Below are positions 42,362 through 52,757 of a stretch of DNA of 64,000 nt, piece by piece; within the stretch, counting starts at the first letter, position 1; each line of letters opens with the position of its first letter. The position numbers and the translations under genes were made by a program. The stretch is from Catonia carolina. Its lineage: Eukaryota; Arthropoda; Insecta; Hemiptera; Achilidae. Location of the stretch: contig JAQMRL010000006.1 in the NCBI GenBank assembly GCA_035578175.1, forward strand, positions 69,995,501-70,059,500, in the 5' to 3' direction. Below the pieces are notes generated by a model that worked only from the letters and a program-made list of their open reading frames with translations, was not told the DNA's origin and searched no databases.

Positions 42362-42508
42362 TAATTACTATAATATGATCAATTAGTAGACAATGCAATT
42401 AAAATATTTACTTAGTTGACAAAATTATGTAATTGTAAAGCGACATAATTTGTTCAATATTGAAATGGAGTACCATTCACCCATTGTCTTTTCGGTGTTC
42501 AAATGATT

Positions 42509-42612
42509 TCATCATCATCTGTTAAGGATTAGGCTCAATGGCCTGTTCCAGTATTCATCTCTTTTTAGGTCTTCCCAAGCCTCGCTTCTCTCTAGGTTTA
42601 TATTTGCATGTT
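42509..42612 (-). repeat. LINE-2 3' end fragment
   Basis: Matches 22105-22215, including 'ggcctgttcc' and the GRPKKRW-coding segment, and begins with the same ATC-type tail. Confidence 0.75.
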
Positions 42613-43589
42613 TTAGTGACTGAATCAAAATGATTTTATAAATTATACAAAAGTACTTTGGCCAGTAAAATTTCTACAACATTTGAAATGCAGTCCGGCT
42701 TAGTCATAGTTTGTATTTTTATTCTTGTTCCTCAAGTAATGGTAATCTTTGATCTTCAACAAAGTATACATTACACTAATAATTCTCGTATCCAGCTGTT
42801 TTGTACACGTTGAAGGTTATCCTTTAACAGGCCATTTCCAAGATTATTTTTCGGCTAAACAACTTTCAGTCAGTCTTCCAAACCCTGATATTTTTCTCTG
42901 CGTTTTCTTTTAAATTATTTAGTGTTGTAAAAGCCATGGTGGCCACTTTTTGTTGATATTCTTTTGGTTTCTAGTACTTTATTTACATCGTCAACCAACC
43001 ACCCAATCTAGGAATCAATATTACAAATAATGAAATAAATAAACCTTATTGTTACGTAAAATAATGTACATTATTTTTGACAAGTCAAAATGCTTGGGAT
43101 AAGGAACTGGAAGGTTATACTATTGCACAGAAGACAAAAAGGAGACAGACAAGGCATTCACTTGGAGAGGCCAAGAAAAACTATGTGAAACCTTGACCAA
43201 GACAGCCAAACAATATGCTAGGGCCAACTGATTAGAAACGAATTCTTAATAGTAAACAGTGTCCATATTCATAAGTCAACTTGATCATTAAAAATCATTA
43301 AAAATTTTAATCATTATAATTAACAAAAAACTAGATAAAAAGTAATTATATGACGGAATAATTTGAACATTATTTGATTTTTTAAACGTACATTTGAATA
43401 AGTTTAAGTGTGACTAAATTAAAAACAAATCCAACAGAATTTGTAAACATGATAAATACTCAAAGGTATTGGTACGCTAAGTACCTTATTTTTAAGCGTT
43501 TTAGGGCGTAGCAGTAGGAATTGATTATATAGCAGACACGTTCCTTAATACAACTGTCCCAGGATAGTTTGCTACCTAATATTAATTCT
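42613..43589. other. Unassigned AT-rich stretch
   Basis: 43100-43250 has a weak LINE-tail flavour (one frame reads HLERPRKTM) but cannot be assigned. Confidence 0.4.
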
Positions 43590-44250
43590 AAAAATTTTGT
43601 AACTTACCTGTTACAAAAGATTTTGATATATTGTCATTAATGGAGATATCCTTACTTTGGTTACTTATTTCCTTACGACCAGTGAAGCATTTGGCCACAG
43701 TTTTATCTGAGTTGAGAACAAGATTATTTATTGCATCCAGTCTATAACCTTACTTCAAGCTTCTTTAGTTTTAAACCTTGTTCATAGTTTTCATCTTCGA
43801 AAGATATTATCGTATCATCAGCAAATAATATAACATTGAAGGAGCCAAGAAATTCAGCGAGATCGTTAACAAAAATTAAAAATAGCAAGGGTCTTAAAAT
43901 TCTAACTCGTTGAACTCCCCTTTTAACTTGTATAAAATTTTATGTGTATTTTGTTTTAACTTTGCAATGATTGGATGGCAATTCGACCCTCTGATGTCCC
44001 TCTAATACCATACACCTCAATTTTTTTATGGGCAAATCATACGGGACACGGTCAAAAGCTTTACAAAAACAAAAAATAAATAACAGGGGTTTGTTTTTGC
44101 TAATGATTAATTTCAGTAAGCTTCTTCAGTATCGGGAAATTACAGTCTCTGTTGACCTACACTTTCAGGACTCGTGTTGGACATTTGCGAGTGTACTGAA
44201 TTTACTTTAAAAAAATCGACTAATCTACTCTCTTATCAATTTATTATCTT
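43590..44250 (-). pseudogene. LINE reverse transcriptase relic (Jockey/CR1-like)
   Basis: The minus strand carries the RT palm in several frames. KAFDRVPYDLP (near 44070-44040) is motif A. RGVQRVRILRPLLFLIFVNDLAEFLG (43915-43840) corresponds to motif B, whose usual GVPQGSILGPLLF has decayed. VILFADDTIISF, with the catalytic FADD at about 43810-43830, is motif C. Downstream sequence to 43590 fits the thumb region with stops. The PLLFLIFVNDL / LFADDT combination is typical of Jockey, CR1 and L2 groups and unlike the YADD of LINE-1 in this window. Stops and at least two frameshifts make it a dead relic. Both ends of the element are lost. Confidence 0.82.
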
Positions 44251-44403
44251 TTGTAAAAATATTTTCGCCGTTTGGAAACATTTTCTCGATGTGGGTATCC
44301 TTTGAATTATCGATTTAAATTTACTCGCCCAAGTGACGAATAAAATGCATGTTTTGATTGTCAGAGGCAACTGCCTTTAATAAAATAATAGTACTGTAAG
44401 GGG

Positions 44404-44768
44404 TTGCACATAACAGGCAGGTGGAGTGTTAAATTATTTGCACTCGATTTGCTTGTTTCAGGACTAAAAAAAATTTAGTTTTTTTTTATCACATGGTAAG
44501 CCAAACATATGACTGAAGTATTTAAGAACAGAAGAGGTACAAGTGTAAAAGATACTTGTCAGAGTTATATCTCCTCTGAGCGCAATGAATTTCATTATGC
44601 AGCCAGACCCTGTGGTGAATAACGTGAGGTGTGTCATTTGCAGGGTGGAAAATAGGTGCTTTTTAGACGGCCTGGCATATTGATAAGCTTTTCAACTCGG
44701 CGATGAAGGCAATTGTAAACCACCCCACTCCTTGTTTTACTTAGCTAAACCTGTAGAAGTTCAAACCA
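44404..44768 (+). repeat. Family B, diverged copy
   Basis: Runs from 'cataacaggcaggtggagtg' to 'gaagttcaaaccagg', where the tandem array begins; the (CAA)n end is missing. Confidence 0.78.
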
Positions 44769-44778
44769 GGACTGTAAA

Positions 44779-45660
44779 GTTGGCCCCCATACAAAAATTT
44801 CAAAAATTAACTTGTAAAATTGAACGGTCTACGTTTCTACCGGATTATTCCGGAAAATGTTTTGTTTGTTCCGTCCAAATAAGTGAAAAAACGCCGGGAG
44901 GGGCTAACTTCACACTGGCCTCCTCCCGCTCAACTTTTTAAATTTTTTTTGGACTTCAGGGACAGACCTTCGTTTGTTTCGGATGGTCTCGCAAAATATT
45001 TTTTTAGTTCCTTTCAAGTAAGCGAGAAATCGAGAAGAACTGGGTGGTGCTAATGTCACTCTAATCCCCCTCGACTCAATATTTTAAAGTTTTTTTACAT
45101 AGATTGACAGCCCTTCGTTTGTACCGGATCATTTCGCGAAAATTTCGTTTTTCCCGTTCAAATATGCTAGAAAATCAAAGAAAAATTTGGAGTGGCAAGT
45201 ATAAGCCCATGCATTCAATACTTTTTGGTTTTTACTTTAAATGATAGCTCTCATTTGTTCTGGATTGTTCTGTAAATTGTTTTGTTTGGTCTGCCGAAAT
45301 TAGCGAAAAAAATCGTGAAAAACTTAGGAATGGTGGCGATACTCTAAGAAATTCAATTTAAACTTTATCGTTATCCCTATCGAGAGTCGTTTTGCTGTTT
45401 TGGAACGTTCCATAAATATTACGATTGTTAAGCTCATACTCGCGAGAAAATCGAGGTGAACTGGATGGTACAAACTTCACTTTAGGTCACCCACTCATTA
45501 ATATTTAAACTTTTTTGTCTAAATCGATGGCCCTTGTTTTTTCCGGGCATTAAAAAAAAATGTCGTTTGTTCAGATGTTGTAAGAGAAAAAGGGAAAAAA
45601 CTGAATGGGTGTACTTTATTCTACCCTTAACATTTTTTTTTTGAAATCTGTAATCTCTGT
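44779..45660 (+). repeat. Degenerate tandem array, ~141-bp unit
   Basis: The landmark 'tcgtttgtttcggat' and its variants recur near 44830, 44967, 45111, 45251, 45385 and 45531. Each is followed by 'aaat.tttcgtt', a '..agcgagaaa.tcga.gaactggg' segment and 'aatatttaaa.tttttt'. Units differ at perhaps a third of positions, so the array is old. Confidence 0.72.
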
Positions 45661-46120
45661 CCAGAATTTTATAATGAAAGAAAATCGGTCCAGAATAAAT
45701 ATTAAAATATGCCTACTTTGTTCAGGTCTGTCTAGTAAAGTTTGCTATTTCCCGAATTTCTTAGTTTAATTTTTTATCGCATTGTTTTTAAGCAAAAAAC
45801 AAGGTTAATAATAATCTACTCCTAGTCCATTTTTAATTTTTTATATTTTAGAAAAAGTTTTTTCTCTTTAATGTTTTATTTACTTACTGTAAAACTGCTA
45901 AACCTAGTAATTGGGGCGACATATTACATGATACGAAATAGCATTATGGAAGTGTACTTGAACCATTTTGCAGTGAGAGTTGGCAAACAGCAAAATGCGC
46001 ATTTTTTTTACACATCGTAAGCGTAATAAGGAAATATTTTATTGACAATTGTCAGGTGGTGTAATGTTAAAAAAAGCGTGAAATAACATGTTAAAAATTC
46101 TTAAACAAATTTTTGTTTTG
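45661..46120. other. Unassigned AT-rich stretch
   Basis: Nothing recognised. Confidence 0.5.
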
Positions 46121-46465
46121 TTTTATCCCTAATGCGTGTAGGTTGCAATTTGTTCGATTGAGAACAATAAGCAACCCCATGACCCAATGATATGTATGAC
46201 GTTTAAATGAGCTGTAGTCTCGTACATACCCAGGCCGACCATTCCTGAGAGAGTATGGTTAATTGACCCCCAACCATCAAAGTACATTGGTAACCACTGT
46301 CTAGTATTCAAATTCGTATAAAAGAACCAATTATACTATATACTAGGATTTAAACTAGGAACCTCCATCTCCGAAAATCAGCTGTCAGAAAAGCTGTCGA
46401 AAAGTCAGCTAAACAGCTGACTTGCGGCGACGACTTTTCTTCTAGACTAGACCAACCCGTTGGTT
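46121..46465 (-). repeat. SINE D copy with expanded hairpin
   Basis: The CAGCTG block is duplicated (46379-46423), adding about 30 bases to the head region. Confidence 0.8.
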
Positions 46466-47315
46466 ACTAAACGAACGACGTAAACAAATTACTAAAGGAT
46501 TTGTTCATGGATTCGTTGATAGTGGGTTTATGCCTAATTTGAAAAAAGAAACCAAAGCGGTGTGCGATGGACTCATGTATGGAAGGTGACAGCACGGCGG
46601 AGAACAACTCTTCAAAATTGCGTATAATATACGTTGTGTATACAATGCGTTTAGAAAGATATCCTGCCAGCCATAACAATAATTTAATCCTGACACTACT
46701 ATGCGCAGCACCGGTTTCCTTCCAGGATAGTTTGTCAACCCAAAAAATCGTCTATCGGAAAAGAGAGTTTTTTAATTCTATCAAAAAATATATAATTATT
46801 TTTAATTTAATTGTATTACTTATATCAAATAATTTGCCGAATAATATTTATTTGAATGTTTAGTAAATTAGATTGTGAGTTTTGAAAGAATTGTAATTCG
46901 ATGATTAATAAAAATTTGTTTTTATTATTCTTTTAAACTTTTTTTCTTAACACAACACAATATCTATTTATAACTTGTTTTGTCTATTTTCTTAACCGGT
47001 GGACGCGAAATTGATAGCAGATGTGAAACTGCCGTCCTTGTAAGAATATACATAATATACGTATATTTTTACATAGGGGCGTAGCGAGAGCACTCTGGTG
47101 AGAAACTCTCCAAGGTACGGTGTATAAAATAGTTTCAAAACACCGCCATTTCGCATCCGGTACCAAAATTTATTTATTTTTTTGTGTCTCTCTGAGTAAC
47201 AATAAAATTCTCAAAAAATAAATATAGTTGCCCCAAACTATGTACTTTAGTTTAAAAAAATTACGTCCGAAAACCATGTCACAATAAATTTTTATTAAGT
47301 TTTTATTAAGGATTA
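46466..47315. other. Unassigned stretch
   Basis: Contains GGACGCGAAATTGATAGCAG at 46999-47018, similar to 47384-47403. No coding similarity. Confidence 0.45.
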
Positions 47316-47347
47316 CAATTTGGCGTCCGTATACGGACGCCAAATTG
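47316..47347. repeat. Perfect 32-bp palindrome
   Basis: CAATTTGGCGTCCGTA followed by its exact complement. No spacer. Flanks do not extend the symmetry. Confidence 0.9.
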
Positions 47348-47404
47348 CACTCGGACTCCAGATTGTTAGGAAATTGTCAATGTATGGACGCGAAAATGAT
47401 AGTA

Positions 47405-47408
<4 letters not shown>

Positions 47409-47458
<50 letters not shown>
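47409..47458. repeat. (TA)25 microsatellite
   Basis: Uninterrupted, directly outside the left arm of the large palindrome. Confidence 0.95.
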
Positions 47459-47462
<4 letters not shown>

Positions 47463-47463
<1 letters not shown>

Positions 47464-47893
47464 CATATATAATTATGAACAGCCAAAACAAAATAAAATA
47501 AAATATAAAACTCACCTCAGAGTATTATATCATATCAAGATCTTTCGTCTCCCTCGGAGACATCATCAGGACTTTAAAAAACATAAACACAATAAAACAT
47601 AAAACACAAACACAATAGTGGTCGTAGACCACGTCAATTGTTCAAAACAATAGCTATCCTAAAGCACCATTCCGCCGCGCGCGGAATGGTGCTTTAGGAT
47701 AGCTATTGTTTTGAACAATTGACGTGGTCTACGACCACTATTGTGTTTGTGTTTTATGTTTTATTGTGTTTATGTTTTTTAAAGTCCTGATGATGTCTCC
47801 GAGGGAGACGAAAGATCTTGATATGATATAATACTCTGAGGTGAGTTTTATATTTCATTTTATTTTGTTTTGGCTGTTCATAATTATATATGT
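47463..47893. repeat. 431-bp near-perfect palindrome
   Basis: Arms of 213 bases around the 5-base centre CGCGC at 47676-47680 differ at perhaps one position (a/g in the AAAATAAAAT run). The centre is flanked by CCATTCCGC/GCGGAATGG. The right arm, read on plus, has CTGATGA (47787-47793), a 6-bp stem-loop GTCTCC-GAG-GGAGAC (47795-47809) and GAAA (47810-47813), the core order of a hammerhead ribozyme, though with one extra T and no clear stems I and III. It may be a fold-back element, a recent inverted duplication or a sequencing/assembly artefact. Confidence 0.9.
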
Positions 47894-48010
47894 AGTGGTG
47901 CAAACAAAGGAAAATAATGTTTAATAAAATAATATATATATGTTTAGGTATAGCTATAATATATTTTATTAGTATTATTTATGTTTTTTTTACGACCACA
48001 AAGGATCACT
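47894..48010. other. Spacer next to LINE relic
   Basis: AT-rich; possibly the 3' UTR of the LINE fragment that follows on the minus strand. Confidence 0.35.
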
Positions 48011-48283
48011 TTAGTCTCTTTGGTTAGTTCTTTTTCTTCGGCAGTTTATTTCCTTTTCATTTTTTTCTTGCCAATACTTTTTCATTCTGTCGGATCTTGC
48101 TTTTCTCAATTCGTCTGAACAAACCTGTTCTTTTCGTTTAATTGTTCTTACTGATAAAATTTTGTTTTTGTCATTAATTGTTTCTTTGTAAACTGGTGTG
48201 CGATCTTTGACAACAGCAATTGTTAGATTTAATTCTGTTCTGTCTTTTTTGATTTCTTCAAGCCAAGGAATTGTAGGAATTAT
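48011..48283 (-). pseudogene. LINE-like ORF2 C-terminal fragment (third LINE)
   Basis: An open frame of about 90 codons without ATG on the minus strand ends at a TAA at 48011-48013. It reads IPWLEEIKKDRTELNLTIAVV, KDRTPVYKETI and, near the end, DELRKARSDRMKKYWQEKNEK followed by a lysine/arginine-rich tail. The 'E..RKA.S.RMK.YW..K' ending and the preceding 'W.EEIK.D' block resemble the C-terminus of several insect LINE ORF2 proteins, which place a charged helix there. No RT motif remains. The 5' side stops at the family B fragment at 48295. Alternatives are an exon of a host gene or chance; codon-level integrity over 270 bases makes chance unlikely. Confidence 0.5.
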
Positions 48284-48294
48284 TTATTATTAGT

Positions 48295-48452
48295 ATAATA
48301 ATGAAATTCATTACTTTCAGATGAGATAACTGTAACTAGTGTTTATTACACCTGTATCTCTTCGTTTCTAAGTAAGAAAACTGACCTTTTTTATAGCCCT
48401 GGAACTATCAGATCGAGTGCAAATATTTTAAAATTCCACCTATAGGTATCGG
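48295..48452 (-). repeat. Family B fragment (diverged)
   Basis: From 'taatgaaattcattactttc' to 'aaaattccacctata', with a 26-base internal loss. Confidence 0.72.
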
Positions 48453-48454
48453 AC

Positions 48455-48717
48455 GAACTAATGTCCCGTGGTCGAGTGAGTGAGTGGGAGATATGTGGCA
48501 TAACTACGCATGCGCTCAAAAGTCTTTACCGTTATAATCCAAATCTGAAAAAAACATACTACAGTCGTTATCTAGCTTGTTAGTTTACTGCATGCATAAA
48601 CGCTTGCTCACAACAATGAGTAAAATTAAAGACAATGTTATTGGACCGGCGCGTATGGCTTGTGTGAGTGAAAGCGTTATCCATTCTCTCACTCCCACGG
48701 CTAGGGGACATTAGTTC
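48455..48717. mobile_element. MITE K with 13-bp inverted ends
   Basis: GAACTAATGTCCC at both ends (inverted), continuing imperfectly with the 'cgtggtcgagtgag' region. 263 bp, non-coding. No duplication identified. Confidence 0.7.
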
Positions 48718-48726
48718 ATATGAATA

Positions 48727-48787
48727 CTATACCTAACTTAACTTTCAAGTTTCAATTTCGTACGATGACCGTTCCTGAGATATTTTG

Positions 48788-48840
<53 letters not shown>

Positions 48841-48978
48841 AGTTACAGACAAATCGCTAAAAACATGTTTTTTGGGCTCTTAGGGTCTGAAAACGTGTAT
48901 ATCCGGTGAAAAATTGACATGAAAACAATACTTTTCTTCCTATATACTTATTCATATAGGCAAGAGAAAGTAAAAATG
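48727..48978 (-). repeat. Family A 5' fragment with (TC)n(AC)n
   Basis: Carries a compound microsatellite (TC)11(AC)13 at about 48787-48838 in place of the usual simple (CA)n. Confidence 0.85.
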
Positions 48979-49466
48979 GAATTAAAGTTTTATTAGTATT
49001 ATTATTATTATTAATATATAATGAAATTCTTCTTTACTTTCAGAGGAGATAAATGTGACTAGTGTTTATTTTACCTGTACCTCTTCTTTTCTTAATTGTT
49101 TCAGCCATATAGTAGGGTGACCTTGAGATAAGAAACTTTTTTTCTTTTTTTAATTCATAATATGTGTACGTTGCAATCTGTTCAATTCAGAACAATAAGC
49201 AACCCCATGATCCAATGAGATAATGATGATATGTATGACGTGTAAATGAGGTGTAGTCTTGTACAGACTCAGGTCGACCGTTCCTGAGAGAGTATTGTTA
49301 ATTGAACCCCAACCATCAAAGTACACCGGTAACCACTCTCTAACATTCAATTCCGTATAAATGGAATGGATGGTAACTACCTTTACTAGGATTTGAACCA
49401 GGAACCTTCGTTTCCGAAAATCAGCTGTTTAAACAGCTGGTTTTGGCAACGACTTTATCTCTAGAC

Positions 49467-50160
49467 AAGGGTGACCAAATCATTCCTAGAGAAAACCGGG
49501 ACTCCTTCCATATTTTACTCTCCCCCCCCTCCAACCATAATTTACCCAGGACCCGGGAAAATGATTACTCATATTCAATTTTACAATATCAGATTAACTT
49601 TATTAATACTATTAAAACATATAAAATTAATTAATTAAAAATGAAACAAAGTTTGTTTTTTGTTTTCTATTAATTATTGTCAATTAATTGTAAATTCAAC
49701 TCACATTTAATAATTAATTGTTACTGGACACTGCTTTTAGATGGGGGTTGATTGATCTCGAAGAAAAGAGTATTTTTCACTACTTTTAGCCTTCTTGATC
49801 ATGTTTTTGTTCTTCAAAACATAACTGTAAAATTCCATACAGTCCATTTTGTAGTTGTACAGGATCTGCACGATTGCATCAAGCGTCTTCACTTCCATTC
49901 TATTTCTTTCATCAGTCCATTGGATATTCATGAAAGAAAATATTCTTTCTGTATTCGCGTTGTGAGCTGGTATTGCAAATAGATAGTTTGCAATCATTGC
50001 CATCTCGGTGTACTGTTGAAGATTGTCACAATGCTTAAAAAACTCACCCATTTCTCATTTTCCGGGACTTTTGTGCGTCCCGAGACAATTTTTCGGGACA
50101 CTTTATGGCTTGGTTGAAAACCGGGACAATCCCGGTTTTCCGGGACGTTTGGTCACCCTA
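49467..50160 (-). mobile_element. hAT element with perfect 8-bp TSD
   Basis: Flanked by CTCTAGAC at 49459-49466 and 50161-50168. The inverted ends share AGGGTGACCAAA; just inside, both ends repeat 'ccgggac' and 'ccggttttc' motifs, usual subterminal clustering for hAT elements. 694 bp, so non-autonomous, with a transposase fragment. Confidence 0.93.
49737..50051 (-). pseudogene. hAT transposase C-terminal dimerisation fragment
   Basis: 104 residues on the minus strand. After LQQYTEMAMIANYLFAIPAHNANTERIFSFMNIQWTDERNRMEVKTLDAIVQI, the NA..ER.FS.MN..WTD.RNR...... pattern is that of the hAT C-terminal dimerisation domain (Dimer_Tnp_hAT), which lies at the end of the RNase H-like catalytic fold in this superfamily. 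The frame ends with a basic/polar tail at 49737. The BED finger and the catalytic acidic residues are missing, so it has no transposase activity. The first methionine is at the truncation boundary. It lies inside the 8-bp-TSD element in agreement with its ends. Confidence 0.9.
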
Positions 50161-50270
50161 CTCTAGACCAACCCGGTGGGTGATAAGAAACTGACCTATT
50201 TTTTATACCCCTGGAACTATCAGATCGAGTGCAAATATTTTAACATTCCATCTACCTGTTAAGAGCAATT

Positions 50271-50908
50271 TTTATAGTACATAAATTTTGAAATAGGATA
50301 ACTGAGTGATAACGATACGGTGAGGAAAGTGATGGAGGTTATAGGGGGAAATATCGCCTTAGGGTTAGTTTACTTTGATCTAGTAATCGGTAGAGAATAC
50401 AATTTATAGACTCGATAATGTTGCATACAAATTGTTAACCTTGTTTACGTTACAACATTACCACGTTATTAAACAAGAAACAATGACCCTCCAATTATAC
50501 GTAGAATTACAATTTAATTGTAATCATCCGATAATATGAAACCCTTCCTTCCCTCCTTTCATAATTAAATTGTAAACAATGTTTATTAATAATGTACATT
50601 GCTGTTAGTTGACCACCATTTTAAAAGAATCGATCATTTATCCCTAACTTGGTGTTTTAAGATGTTCGCTTAAATGTGCGATGTTATTCATGTAAATTTC
50701 ATAATTCTAGACGGTTAATACAATGGGGGTGTTGATTGTAACCTGTGTTACAATATCAAAAGGCTGTGTTATATTTTCAATAGTAGGTATTAGAGTAAAT
50801 GTGGTTAATTCGGTTTTGGTTTACTAGTAAGCCTATTATATAACCTACAGGGTATCGTAGGGCTTAAAGTATTTCAGTTAATATCTATGTAAGCTTTAAT
50901 AAATGATT
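50271..50908. other. Unassigned AT-rich stretch
   Basis: Nothing recognised. Confidence 0.5.
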
Positions 50909-50919
50909 TAGGTTACCGT

Positions 50920-51318
50920 TGTTGTTGTTGTTTAGGTCAACAGCCGAAAGGCTGGTTTGAACCTCTAGAGGTTTTACTAAGTAAAACGAGGAGTGAGGTG
51001 GTTTACCATTGCCTTCCTCACTGAGTGGAAAAGTACGCTTATCAGCATGCCGGGCCCTCTGAAAAGCACATATTTTCCACTCTGTAAATGACACCTTCAC
51101 TTCATTCACCACAGGGTCTGGCTGTACAATGAAATTCATTACTTTCGGAGGATATAACTCTGATTAGTGTCTTTTACTCCTTTACCCCTTCTGTTCTTAA
51201 ATGATTCAGTCATTTAATTGGCTAACCATGTGATAAGAAACAGAACTATTTATTTTAGCCCTGCAACGAACAAATTGAGTGTAAATAATTTGACACTCCA
51301 CCTGTCTGTTATGGGCAG
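50920..51318 (-). repeat. Family B, full copy with 11-bp TSD
   Basis: Flanked by TAGGTTACCGT at 50909-50919 and 51319-51329. One of the least diverged copies. Confidence 0.92.
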
Positions 51319-51394
51319 TAGGTTACCGTATGTATCCTAAATCATTTGTTACATAAACAATTTATCAAGATTTATTTTTGTTGTATTTCATTCA

Positions 51395-51815
51395 TTTGTT
51401 ACTTTTCTTGAGCTGTACGAAAATAAAAGGTAAGAAAGTATTGGTTTTATGTCAATTTTTCGAAATTAAATTTTAATCGATAATACACGTTTTCAGGGCT
51501 CCTGAATCCGAAAAAATATGTTTTTAGCGATTGGTCTGTCTGTGTGCGTGTGTGTTTGGGTGTTAGTAAAATATATCTCAAAAATGGAATAGTATAAGCA
51601 GTTGAGATTGGAACTTAATATTTAGGTACCAATAGGGGACTGGACACAAACATTTTTATCAGAATCGGTCCACCGGAAGTAGTTGATATTTCGCGTAATT
51701 TTCTTGCAATTTTCTCGAAAACGGGTCCTGTAATTAAAAAAAAAGGATTTTACTACTCTTTTACTTTCTCTTGGCTATACCAATATATAAGAAGGAAAAT
51801 TTTGTTTTCATGTTA
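51395..51815 (+). repeat. Two diverged family A 5' fragments
   Basis: 51395-51755 keeps the head and the 'cggaagtagt' block, then breaks off in an A-run. 51757-51815 is only a second head ('tactttctcttggctatacc'). Confidence 0.7.
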
Positions 51816-51816
51816 A

Positions 51817-52757
51817 TTTTTACTTTCTCTTGCTTATATGGATATATAAGAAGGATAGTATTGTTTCCATGTCGATTTTATGAAATCAAGTTTTCACCGG
51901 ATATACACGTTTTCAGACCTCTTTAACCCAAAAACCATGTTCTTAGCAATTGATCTGTGTGAGATTTCAAAATATATTTTAAGAACGGAATAGCATAAGA
52001 AGTTAAAACTTGGAACTTAACTTTGGTACCATAAAGGTACCCGATACAAATATTTTAATTAAAATTGGTCGGCCGTAAGTAGGAGTGTTTTCGTTCAATG
52101 TTTCACTCTACAATCTTCTCAAAAACGGTTCTTGTGATGTGTTTACTTTTTAAAGTCGCCTCATTTACTACATACAAAATTTTTTCTACAAGATTCGGTA
52201 AGCGTCATGTTTACTGACATTTTTGGGGAGGCTGTGCTTTCGTAGAAAATTTTTTTTTTTTTAAATAGATTGGGGCCTTTATATTCTTTATCATCCTAGA
52301 ACAAAATTGATTTTAATGAAAGTTAGAAAACATTTAATAAAAACCTGCAACTTTTATTTCAAACAAAATTTGTAGAACGCTTAGTTTACCGACAATACAA
52401 TTAGTAATTTTCTGTTTTGTTTTTTCATTGAGATAGGTAAAACATTCGTTAAGAATGCAGCTATAGACCTATTATGCGTTTCACAACAAAAGTGTATCTA
52501 TATAATCAATGTTATGAGAAATAAAAGAACCTATAATTTTTATTTCAACCATGTACTCTATGTAGTAAATTTAAAGCAATTACTGATTTTCCGTATTTTT
52601 AAGTCAAACTAAGGTTGATTTTCATTTTGCGTCATTCACTGATAATTAAAATTACGTTGTTTTTCATTTTACATTGTTTACTTAAAATTATATGAAGGTT
52701 ATATTGTTCATTATATACGTTGGTAATAGAAAATCGTGTGTTTCACACCAGATTTTT
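51817..52757 (+). mobile_element. Family A, most diverged full-length copy
   Basis: Retains TTACTTTCTCTTGC at the 5' end and 'gtgtttcacaccagattttt' at the 3' end, but the microsatellite is reduced to 'tctgtgtga' and the 3' 13-mer is mutated. Useful for dating early activity. Confidence 0.82.

Larger units (their letters stand above)
49138..50181 (-). repeat. SINE D split by hAT, 11-bp TSD
   Basis: Flanked by GATAAGAAACT at 49127-49137 and 50182-50192. Tail and body lie at 49138-49466, the head end ('cctactctagaccaacccgg' complement) at 50161-50181. Confidence 0.93.
49014..50270 (-). repeat. Family B relic, outermost layer of a nest
   Basis: Family B sequence 49014-49137 resumes at 50193-50270 ('gacctattttt', 'ctatcagatcgagtgcaaat'). 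The interruption is SINE D with its own hAT insertion. Confidence 0.85.

Noticed and set aside
44028..44210. Plus-strand 60-codon frame
   Set aside because: Antisense shadow of the minus-strand LINE reverse transcriptase relic.
46567..46863. Plus-strand open frame of 98 codons and overlapping minus-strand frames
   Set aside because: Three overlapping frames on both strands, AT-rich C-terminus, no recognisable domain.
47345..47602. Open frame with (IY)n
   Set aside because: Translation of the (TA)25 microsatellite and the palindrome arm.
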